Positions 1 through 6,180 of a stretch of DNA of 18,110 nucleotides are shown in pieces (within the stretch, counting starts at the first letter, position 1; each line of letters opens with the position of its first letter). This stretch comes from Actinomycetes bacterium. GTDB lineage: Bacteria > Actinomycetota > Acidimicrobiia > Acidimicrobiales > RAAP-2. Both the position numbers and the translations under genes were made by a program. The stretch is taken from positions 1 to 18,110 of the forward strand of contig JAJYDR010000036.1 in NCBI GenBank assembly GCA_021777285.1, in the 5' to 3' direction. The notes under the pieces were generated by a model that was not told the origin of the DNA, searched no databases, and saw only the letters and a list, made by a program, of their open reading frames with translations.

Positions 1-102
1 TGCCGCTCCCGTGTGGCTCGCGAGCAGCGCGCGCTGCTCGGGCGTGGGATCGAGTCGGTACGAGAAGCCCTGGTGAACCTTGGTGAGTGTCGCCTCGGGC
101 AT
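1..102 (-). CDS. TnpB-like (IS200/IS605/IS607 OrfB) protein, N-terminal fragment cut by window edge
   Basis: The minus strand reads 34 codons from ATG at 102 to the window edge. Residues 12-34 include GFSYRLDPTPEQRALL followed by SHTGAA, which matches the start of TnpB/OrfB proteins (typically a short beta strand, then YRLxPTPEQ, then a helix ending xxGxAR). TnpB is an RNA-guided nuclease of IS200/IS605 and IS607 elements and an ancestor of Cas12. Only about a tenth of the usual length (350-450 residues) is visible, so completeness, the RuvC residues and the guide RNA at the 3' end cannot be judged. The frame is open for about 35 codons upstream of this ATG, so a longer N-terminus is possible. 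I chose the ATG because the family motif begins about ten residues after it. The family call is fairly safe; the exact IS family is not. Confidence 0.72.
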   Translation of the reverse strand, partial: MPEATLTKVHQGFSYRLDPTPEQRALLASHTGAA

Positions 103-184
103 ACGATCAGTATCGCCTCGGGGTGTGACGTATTTGCCGTACTCCTTCACCAACCATCTTTGCCGCGGGGGAGACCCTCTAATC

Positions 185-295
185 CGAACACCACGTCACG
201 GGGTGTTCGAGAGCAGGCCATCGGCCGCTAATCGGGTCCAGATGGGGCCGTGGGCGGACCAATCCGGTATCACGGGATACAGGTTCTAATAACCT
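185..295. repeat. Cluster of three small inverted repeats upstream of the TnpB-like gene
   Basis: Three hairpins lie in a row. CGAACACC (185-192) pairs with GGTGTTCG (202-209) around a 9-nt loop. GTATC (267-271) pairs with GATAC (276-280). AGGTT (281-285) pairs with AACCT (291-295). IS200/IS605 elements carry subterminal hairpins at their ends instead of terminal inverted repeats, so this could be the left end of the element whose TnpB begins at 102. The short stems could also be chance in GC-rich DNA. The rest of 103-430 holds no gene I can support. Confidence 0.35.
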
Positions 296-430
296 TCTGA
301 CCAGCAACTATGCGGCGGCAACGTAATCTAAATCGTCGCTCAGGGGCACGGATTGGGCTGTATCAACCAGAATGTCCACTAAACGCCGAACCCTCTCAAA
401 TTTACTCACGGTACGCCGAGATTCTGGTAT

Positions 431-469
431 CTCCACAACGTCTCCATCTCGCCTTCACGACACCTTCGA
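431..469 (+). promoter_or_regulatory. Four-unit 11-bp direct-repeat array, probable OmpR-type response regulator box
   Basis: CTCCA (431-435), CTCCA (442-446), CTTCA (453-457) and CTTCG (464-468) follow each other at exactly 11-bp steps, one helical turn. OmpR/PhoB-family regulators bind as tandem dimers to direct half-sites 10-11 bp apart. The same element in the same orientation relative to transcription lies upstream of two other transcription units in this window (5712-5728 and 5898-5914). Ten bases after the last unit is CAGAGT (480-485), a poor -10 candidate, with ATG 497 eleven bases further on. I infer that this is the control region of the SHOCT/regulator/kinase operon that follows. 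Confidence 0.5.
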
Positions 470-526
470 TGGACGGCTTCAGAGTGGTCCTAGTCGATGA
501 TGACAGAACCGAGGCGAGGAGCTCGA

Positions 527-745
527 ATGATGTGGGGTTACGGATGGGGATACTCGTGGGTCGGTGTGGTGTCCATGGGATTGGTGTGGTTCGCGATGAT
601 CGCGGGCGTCGTGTGGCTCGTGCGCGGGCTCGGCGACTCCCCTGCCCGACGACACGACAGTGCGCGCCAGTTGCTCGATGAGCGGTTCGCAGCGGGAGAT
701 ATTTCGGTCGAGGACTACGAGGCTCGCCGACGCGTTCTCCAGTAG
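527..745 (+). CDS. Small SHOCT-domain membrane protein
   Basis: The product is 72 residues. It opens with an aromatic/glycine stretch (MMWGYGWGYSW), continues with one membrane segment (about residues 13-34, ending VVWLVRGL) and finishes with a SHOCT (short C-terminal) domain, ARQLLDERFAAGDISVEDYE then RRRVL. SHOCT domains are found at the C-termini of many small bacterial membrane proteins and are thought to mediate oligomerisation. Their role is not established. I chose ATG 527 because AGGAG sits 5 nt upstream. An in-frame ATG at 497 would add MMTEPRRGAR and would fit a leaderless transcript, so the start is uncertain. The gene is 58 bp upstream of a response regulator and probably shares its operon, as similar small proteins often accompany metal-responsive two-component systems. 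Confidence 0.82.
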   Translation: MMWGYGWGYSWVGVVSMGLVWFAMIAGVVWLVRGLGDSPARRHDSARQLLDERFAAGDISVEDYEARRRVLQ

Positions 746-803
746 ATTGCGTTCGCGAGGCAGAGTTGGTGTGTACGCAGTCCGCCCGTGACGAATCGGA
801 AGT

Positions 804-1508
804 GTGACGTTGGTCGCCACAGTGTTGGTAGTGGAAGACGAGGCGAAGCTTCGCCAACTCCTGCGAGACATGCTGGAGCGCGAGGGCCTCGCCGTCGTGA
901 CGACGGGGTCCGGAGCCGAGGCGATCGACGTAGTTGGTCGAATTGCACCTGACCTCGTGGTGCTCGACCTGGGTCTGCCCGATATCGCGGGTGAAGATGT
1001 CGCGCGGGAGATCCGACGACGGACCGAGACCCCGATCTTGATGTTGACCGCAAAGGTCACTGAAGAGGATCGAATTCGAGGCCTCGAACTGGGCGCGGAC
1101 GACTACATGACCAAGCCCTTCAGCCCCCGTGAGTTCGTGCTTCGGGTCCAAGCGGTGCTTCGCCGGACCCGGGCACAGGTTTCCGATGACGGCCCGATGT
1201 CGTTCGGGCACCACGAGGTGGAGATCGACGAGGAACGCCACGAAGTCCGGGTTCGTGGTGAGATGGTCGAACTCACGCCGACCGAGTGGGGGCTCTTGGT
1301 CGCCCTTGGGACCACGCCGGGGCGCGTGTACTCGCGCTATGAACTGATCAACCGGGTCCGTGGCTACGAGTTCGAGGGGTACGAACGGACCATCGACTCC
1401 CACGTTAAGAACCTGCGACACAAGATCGAACGCGAACCGAGCGAACCCGTCATCGTCGAGACGGTCTTAGGTGTCGGCTATCGACTGGGCCTCGCCCGCG
1501 ATGCCTGA
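804..1508 (+). CDS. OmpR/PhoB-family response regulator (system 1)
   Basis: The 234-residue, two-domain protein has full family length. The receiver domain (about 5-120) shows the acidic pair E11/D12, phospho-acceptor D55 in VVLDLGLP, T82 and K104 in the MTKPF signature. A winged-helix effector domain (about 130-230) follows, with the typical RVYSRYELINRVRGY turn and the recognition-helix region YERTIDSHVKNLRHKIE. It should be phosphorylated by the kinase encoded directly downstream (8-bp overlap) and then bind direct repeats as a dimer. The start is uncertain: GTG 804 is almost on top of GGAAG (798-802), while TTG 810 has it 7 nt upstream, and a stop at 789-791 limits the frame. Its recognition helix is nearly identical to that of the second regulator in the window. 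Confidence 0.95.
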   Translation: MTLVATVLVVEDEAKLRQLLRDMLEREGLAVVTTGSGAEAIDVVGRIAPDLVVLDLGLPDIAGEDVAREIRRRTETPILMLTAKVTEEDRIRGLELGADDYMTKPFSPREFVLRVQAVLRRTRAQVSDDGPMSFGHHEVEIDEERHEVRVRGEMVELTPTEWGLLVALGTTPGRVYSRYELINRVRGYEFEGYERTIDSHVKNLRHKIEREPSEPVIVETVLGVGYRLGLARDA

Positions 1509-2880
1509 GCGCAGGTCAACCAGGCTCAGTTCTCGACTCGCACTCGCGTTCGTCGCCGTCGCCGTCGCCGCCGTGGCGCTGCTCGCCACCCTGACGCTGT
1601 TCGCGACGAACTCACAGGTGTCCAGCTTGGTGGCGACCGAACAGCGCAGCACGATGCGTACGGTCGACGTGGCCCTGACCCAGGCTTATCGCGCCGGGGG
1701 CAGTTGGGCGAACGCCGACCTGACGTCGGCGTACTCCCTCGCCGCCTCGGGGAACGCGCGACTCGTGGTGCGAGACGCCGCCGGTCATGTGGTCGCGAGT
1801 CCGAGCGGGGGCTCGGTCGACATGATGTCCACCATCATGGGGGCGATGCACGGTGGTGCCTATACGGCACCTCCACTGGGTCCACCGGTGCGCGTCGCGA
1901 TCACCGTTGGTGGCTCGACAGTGGGTGAGGCCTTCGTTCGATTCCCGGTCGATGGCCTCACGTCCGCGCAACAACGGGTTCGCAGCGTCCTGGAGGGCAC
2001 GGTCTTCTGGGGCGCGGGACTGGCCTCGCTGCTCGCGTTGGTCGTCGCGTGGTTCGTTTCAAGGCGGATCACGCTCCCACTGGTGCGTCTCACTGACACC
2101 GTTCACTCCATTGAGTCCGGGCGTCGCGACGCGCGGGTCAATCAGTCGTCGGCGCCCGGCGAGGTCGGCGAGCTCGCCGCGTCCTTTGACCGGATGGCTG
2201 ACGCATTGCACCGTGAGGACGTCCTGCGCCGACAACTGTTGGCCGATGTCGCGCACGAACTGCGAACCCCGATCACGATCGTGCAAGTGTCCCTGGAACA
2301 GATGGTCGATGGCGTCGAACCGGTGACCACCGACCGACTCGCGTCGCTCGGCGACGAGGTGCTCCGACTGGGTCGATTGGTCCATGACCTCGAGACACTG
2401 GCCGCCGCCGAGGCGGCTGGGCTGAACCTTGTGAAGGCGCCCGTCAACGTCGCTTCCGTGGCGGCGGACATCGCTGACCTGCTGGGTCCGGCGTTCGACG
2501 CGGCCGACGTTGACTTGCAGCTACGACTGCACGACGCCACGGTGTACGGCGACGCCGCGCGTCTCGGACAGATCGTGACCAATCTCTTGACCAACGCACT
2601 CAAGTTCAGCCCCGAGCACTCGCATGTGACTTTGAGCGTAAACGCGAGCGATGGCTTGGCCCGTCTGGAGGTGACCGACGAGGGACCAGGGATCAGCGCG
2701 GAGGAGATGCCACGTCTGTTCGACCGGTTCTGGCGCGGCAGCGCTGGGCGGCGAACGAGCGGCAGCGGCATCGGGCTCGCCGTGGTGTCCGGTCTGGTGG
2801 AGGCTCATGGCGGGCGCATCGACGTGTCGAGTGAGCCGGGCCTCGGTGCGCGTTTCACGGTTCTCATCCCGCTGCGATAA
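1501..2880 (+). CDS. Membrane sensor histidine kinase (system 1) with Met-rich sensor domain
   Basis: The 459-residue kinase has one membrane span near 12-35, an extracytoplasmic domain of about 130 residues, a second span at 168-190, a HAMP linker (about 191-240), a HisKA domain with phospho-acceptor H252 in DVAHELRTPI, and a HATPase_c domain with N box NLLTNALKFS, G1 DEGPGI, F box FDRFWR and G2 GSGIGLAVV. All motifs look intact. ATG 1501 overlaps the regulator stop by 8 bp, which marks translational coupling; the frame is open further upstream but that part is regulator sequence. The sensor domain contains M108, M109, M113, M116 and H117 within ten residues. Thioether clusters of this kind bind Cu(I) or Ag(I) in periplasmic metal proteins, so a metal signal is plausible but unproven. 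Confidence 0.95.
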   Translation: MPERRSTRLSSRLALAFVAVAVAAVALLATLTLFATNSQVSSLVATEQRSTMRTVDVALTQAYRAGGSWANADLTSAYSLAASGNARLVVRDAAGHVVASPSGGSVDMMSTIMGAMHGGAYTAPPLGPPVRVAITVGGSTVGEAFVRFPVDGLTSAQQRVRSVLEGTVFWGAGLASLLALVVAWFVSRRITLPLVRLTDTVHSIESGRRDARVNQSSAPGEVGELAASFDRMADALHREDVLRRQLLADVAHELRTPITIVQVSLEQMVDGVEPVTTDRLASLGDEVLRLGRLVHDLETLAAAEAAGLNLVKAPVNVASVAADIADLLGPAFDAADVDLQLRLHDATVYGDAARLGQIVTNLLTNALKFSPEHSHVTLSVNASDGLARLEVTDEGPGISAEEMPRLFDRFWRGSAGRRTSGSGIGLAVVSGLVEAHGGRIDVSSEPGLGARFTVLIPLR

Positions 2881-2900
2881 CACCACGCAATCTCCACGTC

Positions 2901-2966
2901 ACGTGCAAGCGACGTGCACGACGCCCTGGTTGCCTTAAAGGAGAGGCAGCGACCATCCAGGGTCGC
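2901..2966 (+). promoter_or_regulatory. Leader of the secreted protein gene: 11-bp repeat and a short hairpin
   Basis: ACGTGCA occurs at 2901-2907 and again at 2912-2918, an 11-bp step, with CTCCA a further 11 bp upstream (2892-2896 against GTGCA at 2903). This resembles, but does not match, the CTTCA array before the regulator operon. Further on, GCGACC (2949-2954) pairs with GGTCGC (2961-2966) around a 6-nt loop, just before the ribosome binding site. I see no convincing -10. The gene downstream may have its own regulated promoter or be read through from the kinase gene. Confidence 0.25.
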
Positions 2967-2984
2967 CTCAAAGAGGAGATGAAG

Positions 2985-3479
2985 ATGAACGTGAAACGCA
3001 AGTTCGTGTCAGCCGTCGTGGCCGCCGGTGTCCTCGGTAGCGTCCTGGCCAGTGGCGGTATCGCAATGGCCGCGGGCCGTAACGCGCACGGGACGACCCA
3101 GATTGCGCGTGATGCGAGTCGCCCGTACTGCTTTGAGTTGTCTGCACTCGTGAACGCGGGCACCATCTCCCAAACACAGGCCAACGCCGTTCGAGCCGCG
3201 ATGATCACGTACATGGAGTCGGTCATCAGTGGTAACGGCTCGACGTACCGGATGTCGATCGGTGCATCAGGTGCGGTGATGCGCACCGTGCTCAGTGGTC
3301 TCGTGGAGAAAGGGACGATCACCCAGACCCAGGCCGACGCGATTGTCGGATCCATGCTGCATCACGGCATGATGAGCGGATTTGGCACAACGGGCGGGTT
3401 CGGCTACGGCAACATGATGGGTGGTTCAGCATCCTCCAACGGTGCCATCCGCTTCGGCGGCGGGATGATGGGCTGGTAA
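2985..3479 (+). CDS. Secreted protein with duplicated T-I-x-Q-T-Q-A repeat and Met/Gly-rich tail
   Basis: The 164-residue product has a clear signal peptide (basic KRK, hydrophobic core about 8-28, likely cleavage near AMA-A at 30). The mature part holds two copies of a roughly 24-residue helical unit, ELSALVNAGTISQTQANAV (51-69) and the similar VLSGLVEKGTITQTQADAI (102-120). The C-terminus from 124 on is rich in Met, Gly and His (MLHHGMMSGF, GNMMGG, GGGMMGW). Cys is single (C49). ATG 2985 is preferred because GAGGAG lies 6 nt upstream; ATG 2979 touches that site directly. I do not recognise a named family. A periplasmic or cell-wall metal-binding role, perhaps an output of the adjacent two-component system, is inferred from the Met/His content and position only. 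Confidence 0.8.
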   Translation: MNVKRKFVSAVVAAGVLGSVLASGGIAMAAGRNAHGTTQIARDASRPYCFELSALVNAGTISQTQANAVRAAMITYMESVISGNGSTYRMSIGASGAVMRTVLSGLVEKGTITQTQADAIVGSMLHHGMMSGFGTTGGFGYGNMMGGSASSNGAIRFGGGMMGW

Positions 3480-3531
3480 AGACTGATCCAGGTGCCGGCC
3501 GTCGTTTGTTGTGGCGTGGTGGCGAGATCCC

Positions 3532-3548
3532 GTTCGCGTCTCGCGAAC
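3532..3548. terminator. Possible terminator hairpin between convergent genes
   Basis: GTTCGCG (3532-3538) and CGCGAAC (3542-3548) form a perfect 7-bp stem with a 3-nt loop, in the 174-bp gap between the secreted-protein gene (plus) and the second kinase gene (minus). No clear T-tract follows on either strand, so it would be an atypical terminator. It could also be fortuitous. The remainder of 3480-3653 holds nothing I recognise. Confidence 0.35.
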
Positions 3549-3653
3549 CTGGTCCGTGCGGCGGTGCCGAAGGTTTCTGTTCAGCCCGTCGCATGGACCT
3601 CGTGACGGGGCCTCAGCGACGACGGTCGCGCCGTGCGAGCGTCACTTCGGTGC

Positions 3654-4970
3654 TCAGCCGCCAGCAGCGGGCAGGAAGACCCGGAATCGAGTGCCGACGC
3701 CGAGTGCGCTGTCCACCTCGATTCGCCCGTCATGCGCATGAACCAGTTCGTTCACGATCGTGAGCCCGATGCCGGTTCCGCCGGTGGTGCGTGAACGCGA
3801 CCGGTCGGCGCGCCAGAACCGGGTGAAGATGAAGGGCAGGTCGTCAGCGGCAATCCCGATGCCGTTGTCGCGTACCTCGAGGATCGCCTCGGCATCGGTG
3901 TGCGAGACGCTCACGTCGATCCGTCCGTGCTCGGCCGTGTAGTTCACGGCGTTGCTCAGCAGGTTGACGACGATCTGCTGGAGGCGTGCGGCGTCCCCGC
4001 TCACCCACGTTGGTTCGCTTCGCACGTTCAGCTCGATGTGTCGTTCGTTGATGCGCGGCTGCACGGAGGGGATCGAGCTGTCGACCACGGCCGCTAGGTC
4101 GAGGGGTGACTTGTTCACGATGATGCCGGGCTGCTGAGCGTCGGCGAGTCGTGAGAGGTCATTGAGCAACTGCGTCAGCCGCACGACTTCACGGTGCATG
4201 GCCGAGAGATTCTGTTCGAGCGGCAGGACGCCGTCTTGGGCGGCTTCGACCCGGCTCAATAGCCCGTTCACCGGTGTCCGGAGCTCGTGCGCGAGGTCCG
4301 CGACCCCCTCTCGTCGAAGTCGCTCCTCCTGTTGGAGGTTGTCGGCCAGTTGGTTGAGAGCGTGGCCGACGTCGCGCATCTCGGGTTCCGCGCCCTCGAT
4401 GACTCGGGCGTCGAGCTCGCCGCGGCTCAGTCGTTCGGCGACCGCTCGGATTCGCCGCAGCGGCCGTGACAGTGTCTGGGAGAGCAAGAGTGCCGTCGCG
4501 AGGGCGGTCAACGTGGCGATGACACCTGCGACGAGGTGTAACCCGTCGAGCGACCCGGCCAGTCGCACGTCCGCCGCGCTGAGCAGCTTGCCCGTGGGCG
4601 CGGAGACGATGATCGTGGCGACTCGAACGCCATGGACGACGATTGGCGCGCCGACGGTGGCACCAAACGGCCGCAGACCGATTGGCAGAACATGTCCGTC
4701 GGAGAGTTTCAGCATGACTCGCAGGTCTACGAGTTGGCCCGCGTGACCGAGTTCGCTTCGTACGTCGGTCGTCCACCCACCGGCGTTCAGATACGCGTCG
4801 GCAGCGATATGTGAAAGGTGGACGCTTGACGCGTCAAGGCGTGCGCGCGCGGCGTCATTGAGCCGCGGGGTCAGCCCGAGGTTGCCGATCAACGCGGCCA
4901 GTGCGACGGCGAAGAGCGCGACGGCGACGAGCGCCACCGTCAAACGCGTCCGGATCCCGAGGGCCACCAT
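3654..4970 (-). CDS. Membrane sensor histidine kinase (system 2)
   Basis: The 438-residue kinase has the same build as system 1: a first span near 9-30, an extracytoplasmic domain to about 144, a second span at about 145-165, HAMP (about 166-215), a HisKA domain with H228 in DLAHELRTPV, and HATPase_c with NLLSNAVNYT, DNGIGI, FTRFWR and GTGIGLTIV. The start is ATG 4970, whose A is the last base of the regulator's TGA stop (TGATG), so the pair is coupled. TTG 4973 would add one residue. The sensor domain has a related arrangement (AGGW, then a DGHV turn) but lacks the Met/His cluster of kinase 1, so the two kinases probably sense different signals. It ends facing the secreted-protein gene. Confidence 0.95.
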   Translation of the reverse strand: MVALGIRTRLTVALVAVALFAVALAALIGNLGLTPRLNDAARARLDASSVHLSHIAADAYLNAGGWTTDVRSELGHAGQLVDLRVMLKLSDGHVLPIGLRPFGATVGAPIVVHGVRVATIIVSAPTGKLLSAADVRLAGSLDGLHLVAGVIATLTALATALLLSQTLSRPLRRIRAVAERLSRGELDARVIEGAEPEMRDVGHALNQLADNLQQEERLRREGVADLAHELRTPVNGLLSRVEAAQDGVLPLEQNLSAMHREVVRLTQLLNDLSRLADAQQPGIIVNKSPLDLAAVVDSSIPSVQPRINERHIELNVRSEPTWVSGDAARLQQIVVNLLSNAVNYTAEHGRIDVSVSHTDAEAILEVRDNGIGIAADDLPFIFTRFWRADRSRSRTTGGTGIGLTIVNELVHAHDGRIEVDSALGVGTRFRVFLPAAGG

Positions 4971-5686
4971 CAATCAGATTTCGATCTCGCCAGGCGATAG
5001 CCGGTGCCGAAGACGGTCTGGACGAACCGGGGACGGCGTGAGTCGACCTCGATCTTCTTGCGCAGGTTCTTCACGTGCGCGTCGATCGTCCGTTCGTACC
5101 CCTCGTAGTCGTAGCCCTGGACGCGATTGATCAATTCGAATCGGCTGTAAACCCGGCCGGGGTACTGCGCGAGTGTGACGAGCAGGCGATATTCGTTTCG
5201 AGTGAGATTCACGAGTGCTCCGTCGACGCGCACTTCTCGGGCCGTGGTGTCGATCTGCAGTGCGCCGTTGTGGAATGACAACTGGTCCACCAGGGGTAAG
5301 TCCGTCGCCTGGGTGCGGCGCAGGATTGCTCGCACACGCGCGACGAGCTCACGGGGACTGAACGGCTTCGTCAAATAGTCGTCGGCCCCTAACGCGAGGC
5401 CAGTGAGGCGCTCCTCCTCGGACGCCTTGGCGGTCAGCATCAGCAGGGGGACGTCGGATCGTGCGCGGATGTCGCGCGCAACCTGCTCGCCCGACGTGTC
5501 TGGGAGCATGAGGTCGAGCACGACCAGGCCCGCGTGCACTCGTTGGGCCATGGCGATGCCGCCGGCTCCGGTTCCCGCGACGAAGACGGTGTACCCGTCT
5601 CGCTCTAGATACGCGCGAGTGACTTCCTGGACCGCCACATCATCGTCGATGATGACAATTGACTTGTTGAATTCGCCCTGGGACAT
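4970..5686 (-). CDS. OmpR/PhoB-family response regulator (system 2)
   Basis: The 238-residue regulator has an acidic cluster D14-D16, phospho-acceptor D58 in VVLDLMLP, T85 and K107 in LTKPF, followed by a winged helix with RVYSRFELINRVQGY and recognition-helix region YERTIDAHVKNLRKKIE. Of those 17 recognition-region residues, 15 are identical to regulator 1. The frame is open to 5821, but that upstream part is unlike the family, so I start at ATG 5686 (MSQGEFNKSIVIIDDD). No good ribosome binding site precedes it. A -10-like GAGACT lies 9 nt upstream, preceded by the 11-bp direct repeat, so translation may be leaderless. It is divergent from the glutaredoxin/CcdA/thioredoxin operon and probably autoregulated. 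Confidence 0.94.
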   Translation of the reverse strand: MSQGEFNKSIVIIDDDVAVQEVTRAYLERDGYTVFVAGTGAGGIAMAQRVHAGLVVLDLMLPDTSGEQVARDIRARSDVPLLMLTAKASEEERLTGLALGADDYLTKPFSPRELVARVRAILRRTQATDLPLVDQLSFHNGALQIDTTAREVRVDGALVNLTRNEYRLLVTLAQYPGRVYSRFELINRVQGYDYEGYERTIDAHVKNLRKKIEVDSRRPRFVQTVFGTGYRLARSKSD

Positions 5687-5711
5687 ATATCGGACAGTCT
5701 CTTTGCGCCGT

Positions 5712-5728
5712 GTGAAGTCGATATGAAG
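5712..5728 (-). promoter_or_regulatory. 11-bp direct repeat before regulator 2 (probable response regulator box)
   Basis: Read on the minus strand, CTTCAT (5728-5723), five bases, then CTTCAC (5717-5712): two half-sites exactly 11 bp apart. Ten bases downstream is GAGACT (5701-5696), a weak -10, and the ATG follows nine bases later. The layout matches that of the oppositely directed repeat at 5898-5914 nearly base for base in spacing, which argues for a real promoter type. A box ending 10 nt before the -10 is what a PhoB-like class II activator needs. Confidence 0.55.
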
Positions 5729-5897
5729 TTTCGTCCAGAAACCACCAAAGGAATCGTGGCCCAAAGTCACAATTTCTTCGTACGTCGCGACGATTGTGAC
5801 AGTTTCTTCTGCACAGAACACCGCCTCGAACGAAGCTTTGGGACCGGTTCGGGTGCTACTCGCGTCGGGTCGGCCGGTCCTTCACTTAGGTGCAGAA

Positions 5898-5914
5898 CTT
5901 CATACGTGCTTCAT
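5898..5914 (+). promoter_or_regulatory. 11-bp direct repeat before the thiol-redox operon (probable response regulator box)
   Basis: CTTCAT (5898-5903), five bases, then a perfect second CTTCAT (5909-5914), 11 bp apart. Ten bases on is TAACGT (5925-5930), which fits the actinobacterial TAnnnT -10 pattern, and ATG 5938 follows after seven bases, with no ribosome binding site. This predicts a leaderless mRNA activated by an OmpR-family regulator bound in place of a -35 element. The best candidates are the two regulators in this window. Confidence 0.55.
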
Positions 5915-5937
5915 AGGTGGTCTCTAACGTCATCGCC

Positions 5938-6180
5938 ATGACCAACTCGGACTACCTACTGATCACCGCTCACGACTGTCATCTCTGTGACCACGCGCGA
6001 TCGGTCTTGGCCACGATTGCCCTCCCCGTACGTGAGTATGACGTGACGAGTGACACGGCGCTGACGCTCGCAAAGCGAGGCGTGCCGCTCGCGATGCTGC
6101 CGGTGCTCGTCCAGGGTGACCGGGTGCTGGCCTACGGGCGATTCTCCGAGCGGCGGCTACGTCAGGACCTCGGACTATGA
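5938..6180 (+). CDS. Glutaredoxin-like small thiol-disulfide protein
   Basis: The product is 80 residues and thioredoxin-fold sized. The N-terminus reads YLLITAHDCHLCDHA, a beta strand followed by a CxxC active site (C-H-L-C at about 14-17), then a helix. The cis-proline region is near LAMLPVLVQGDRVLAYGRF, as in glutaredoxin-like DUF836-type proteins. It would reduce disulfides or shuttle electrons in the cytoplasm. I chose ATG 5938 because the CxxC then lies at the usual place; a GTG at 5917 lies upstream in the promoter. The stop overlaps the next start (ATGA), so it is coupled to the CcdA-like gene. Together with the next two genes it suggests a route for moving reducing power from the cytoplasm across the membrane. 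The family is fairly sure, the substrate unknown. Confidence 0.82.
   Translation: MTNSDYLLITAHDCHLCDHARSVLATIALPVREYDVTSDTALTLAKRGVPLAMLPVLVQGDRVLAYGRFSERRLRQDLGL

Noticed and set aside
402..1421. Long minus-strand ORF of 339 codons over the SHOCT and regulator genes
   Set aside because: It is antisense to a full-length response regulator with all motifs and shows no family motif itself; a GC-rich shadow frame.
5766..5809. Imperfect repeat GTCACAATTTCTTC / GTGACAGTTTCTTC 30 bp apart as another regulator box
   Set aside because: The 30-bp step is not the 11-bp phase of the other boxes, and it lies far from either start. Left as a possible distal site without a call.
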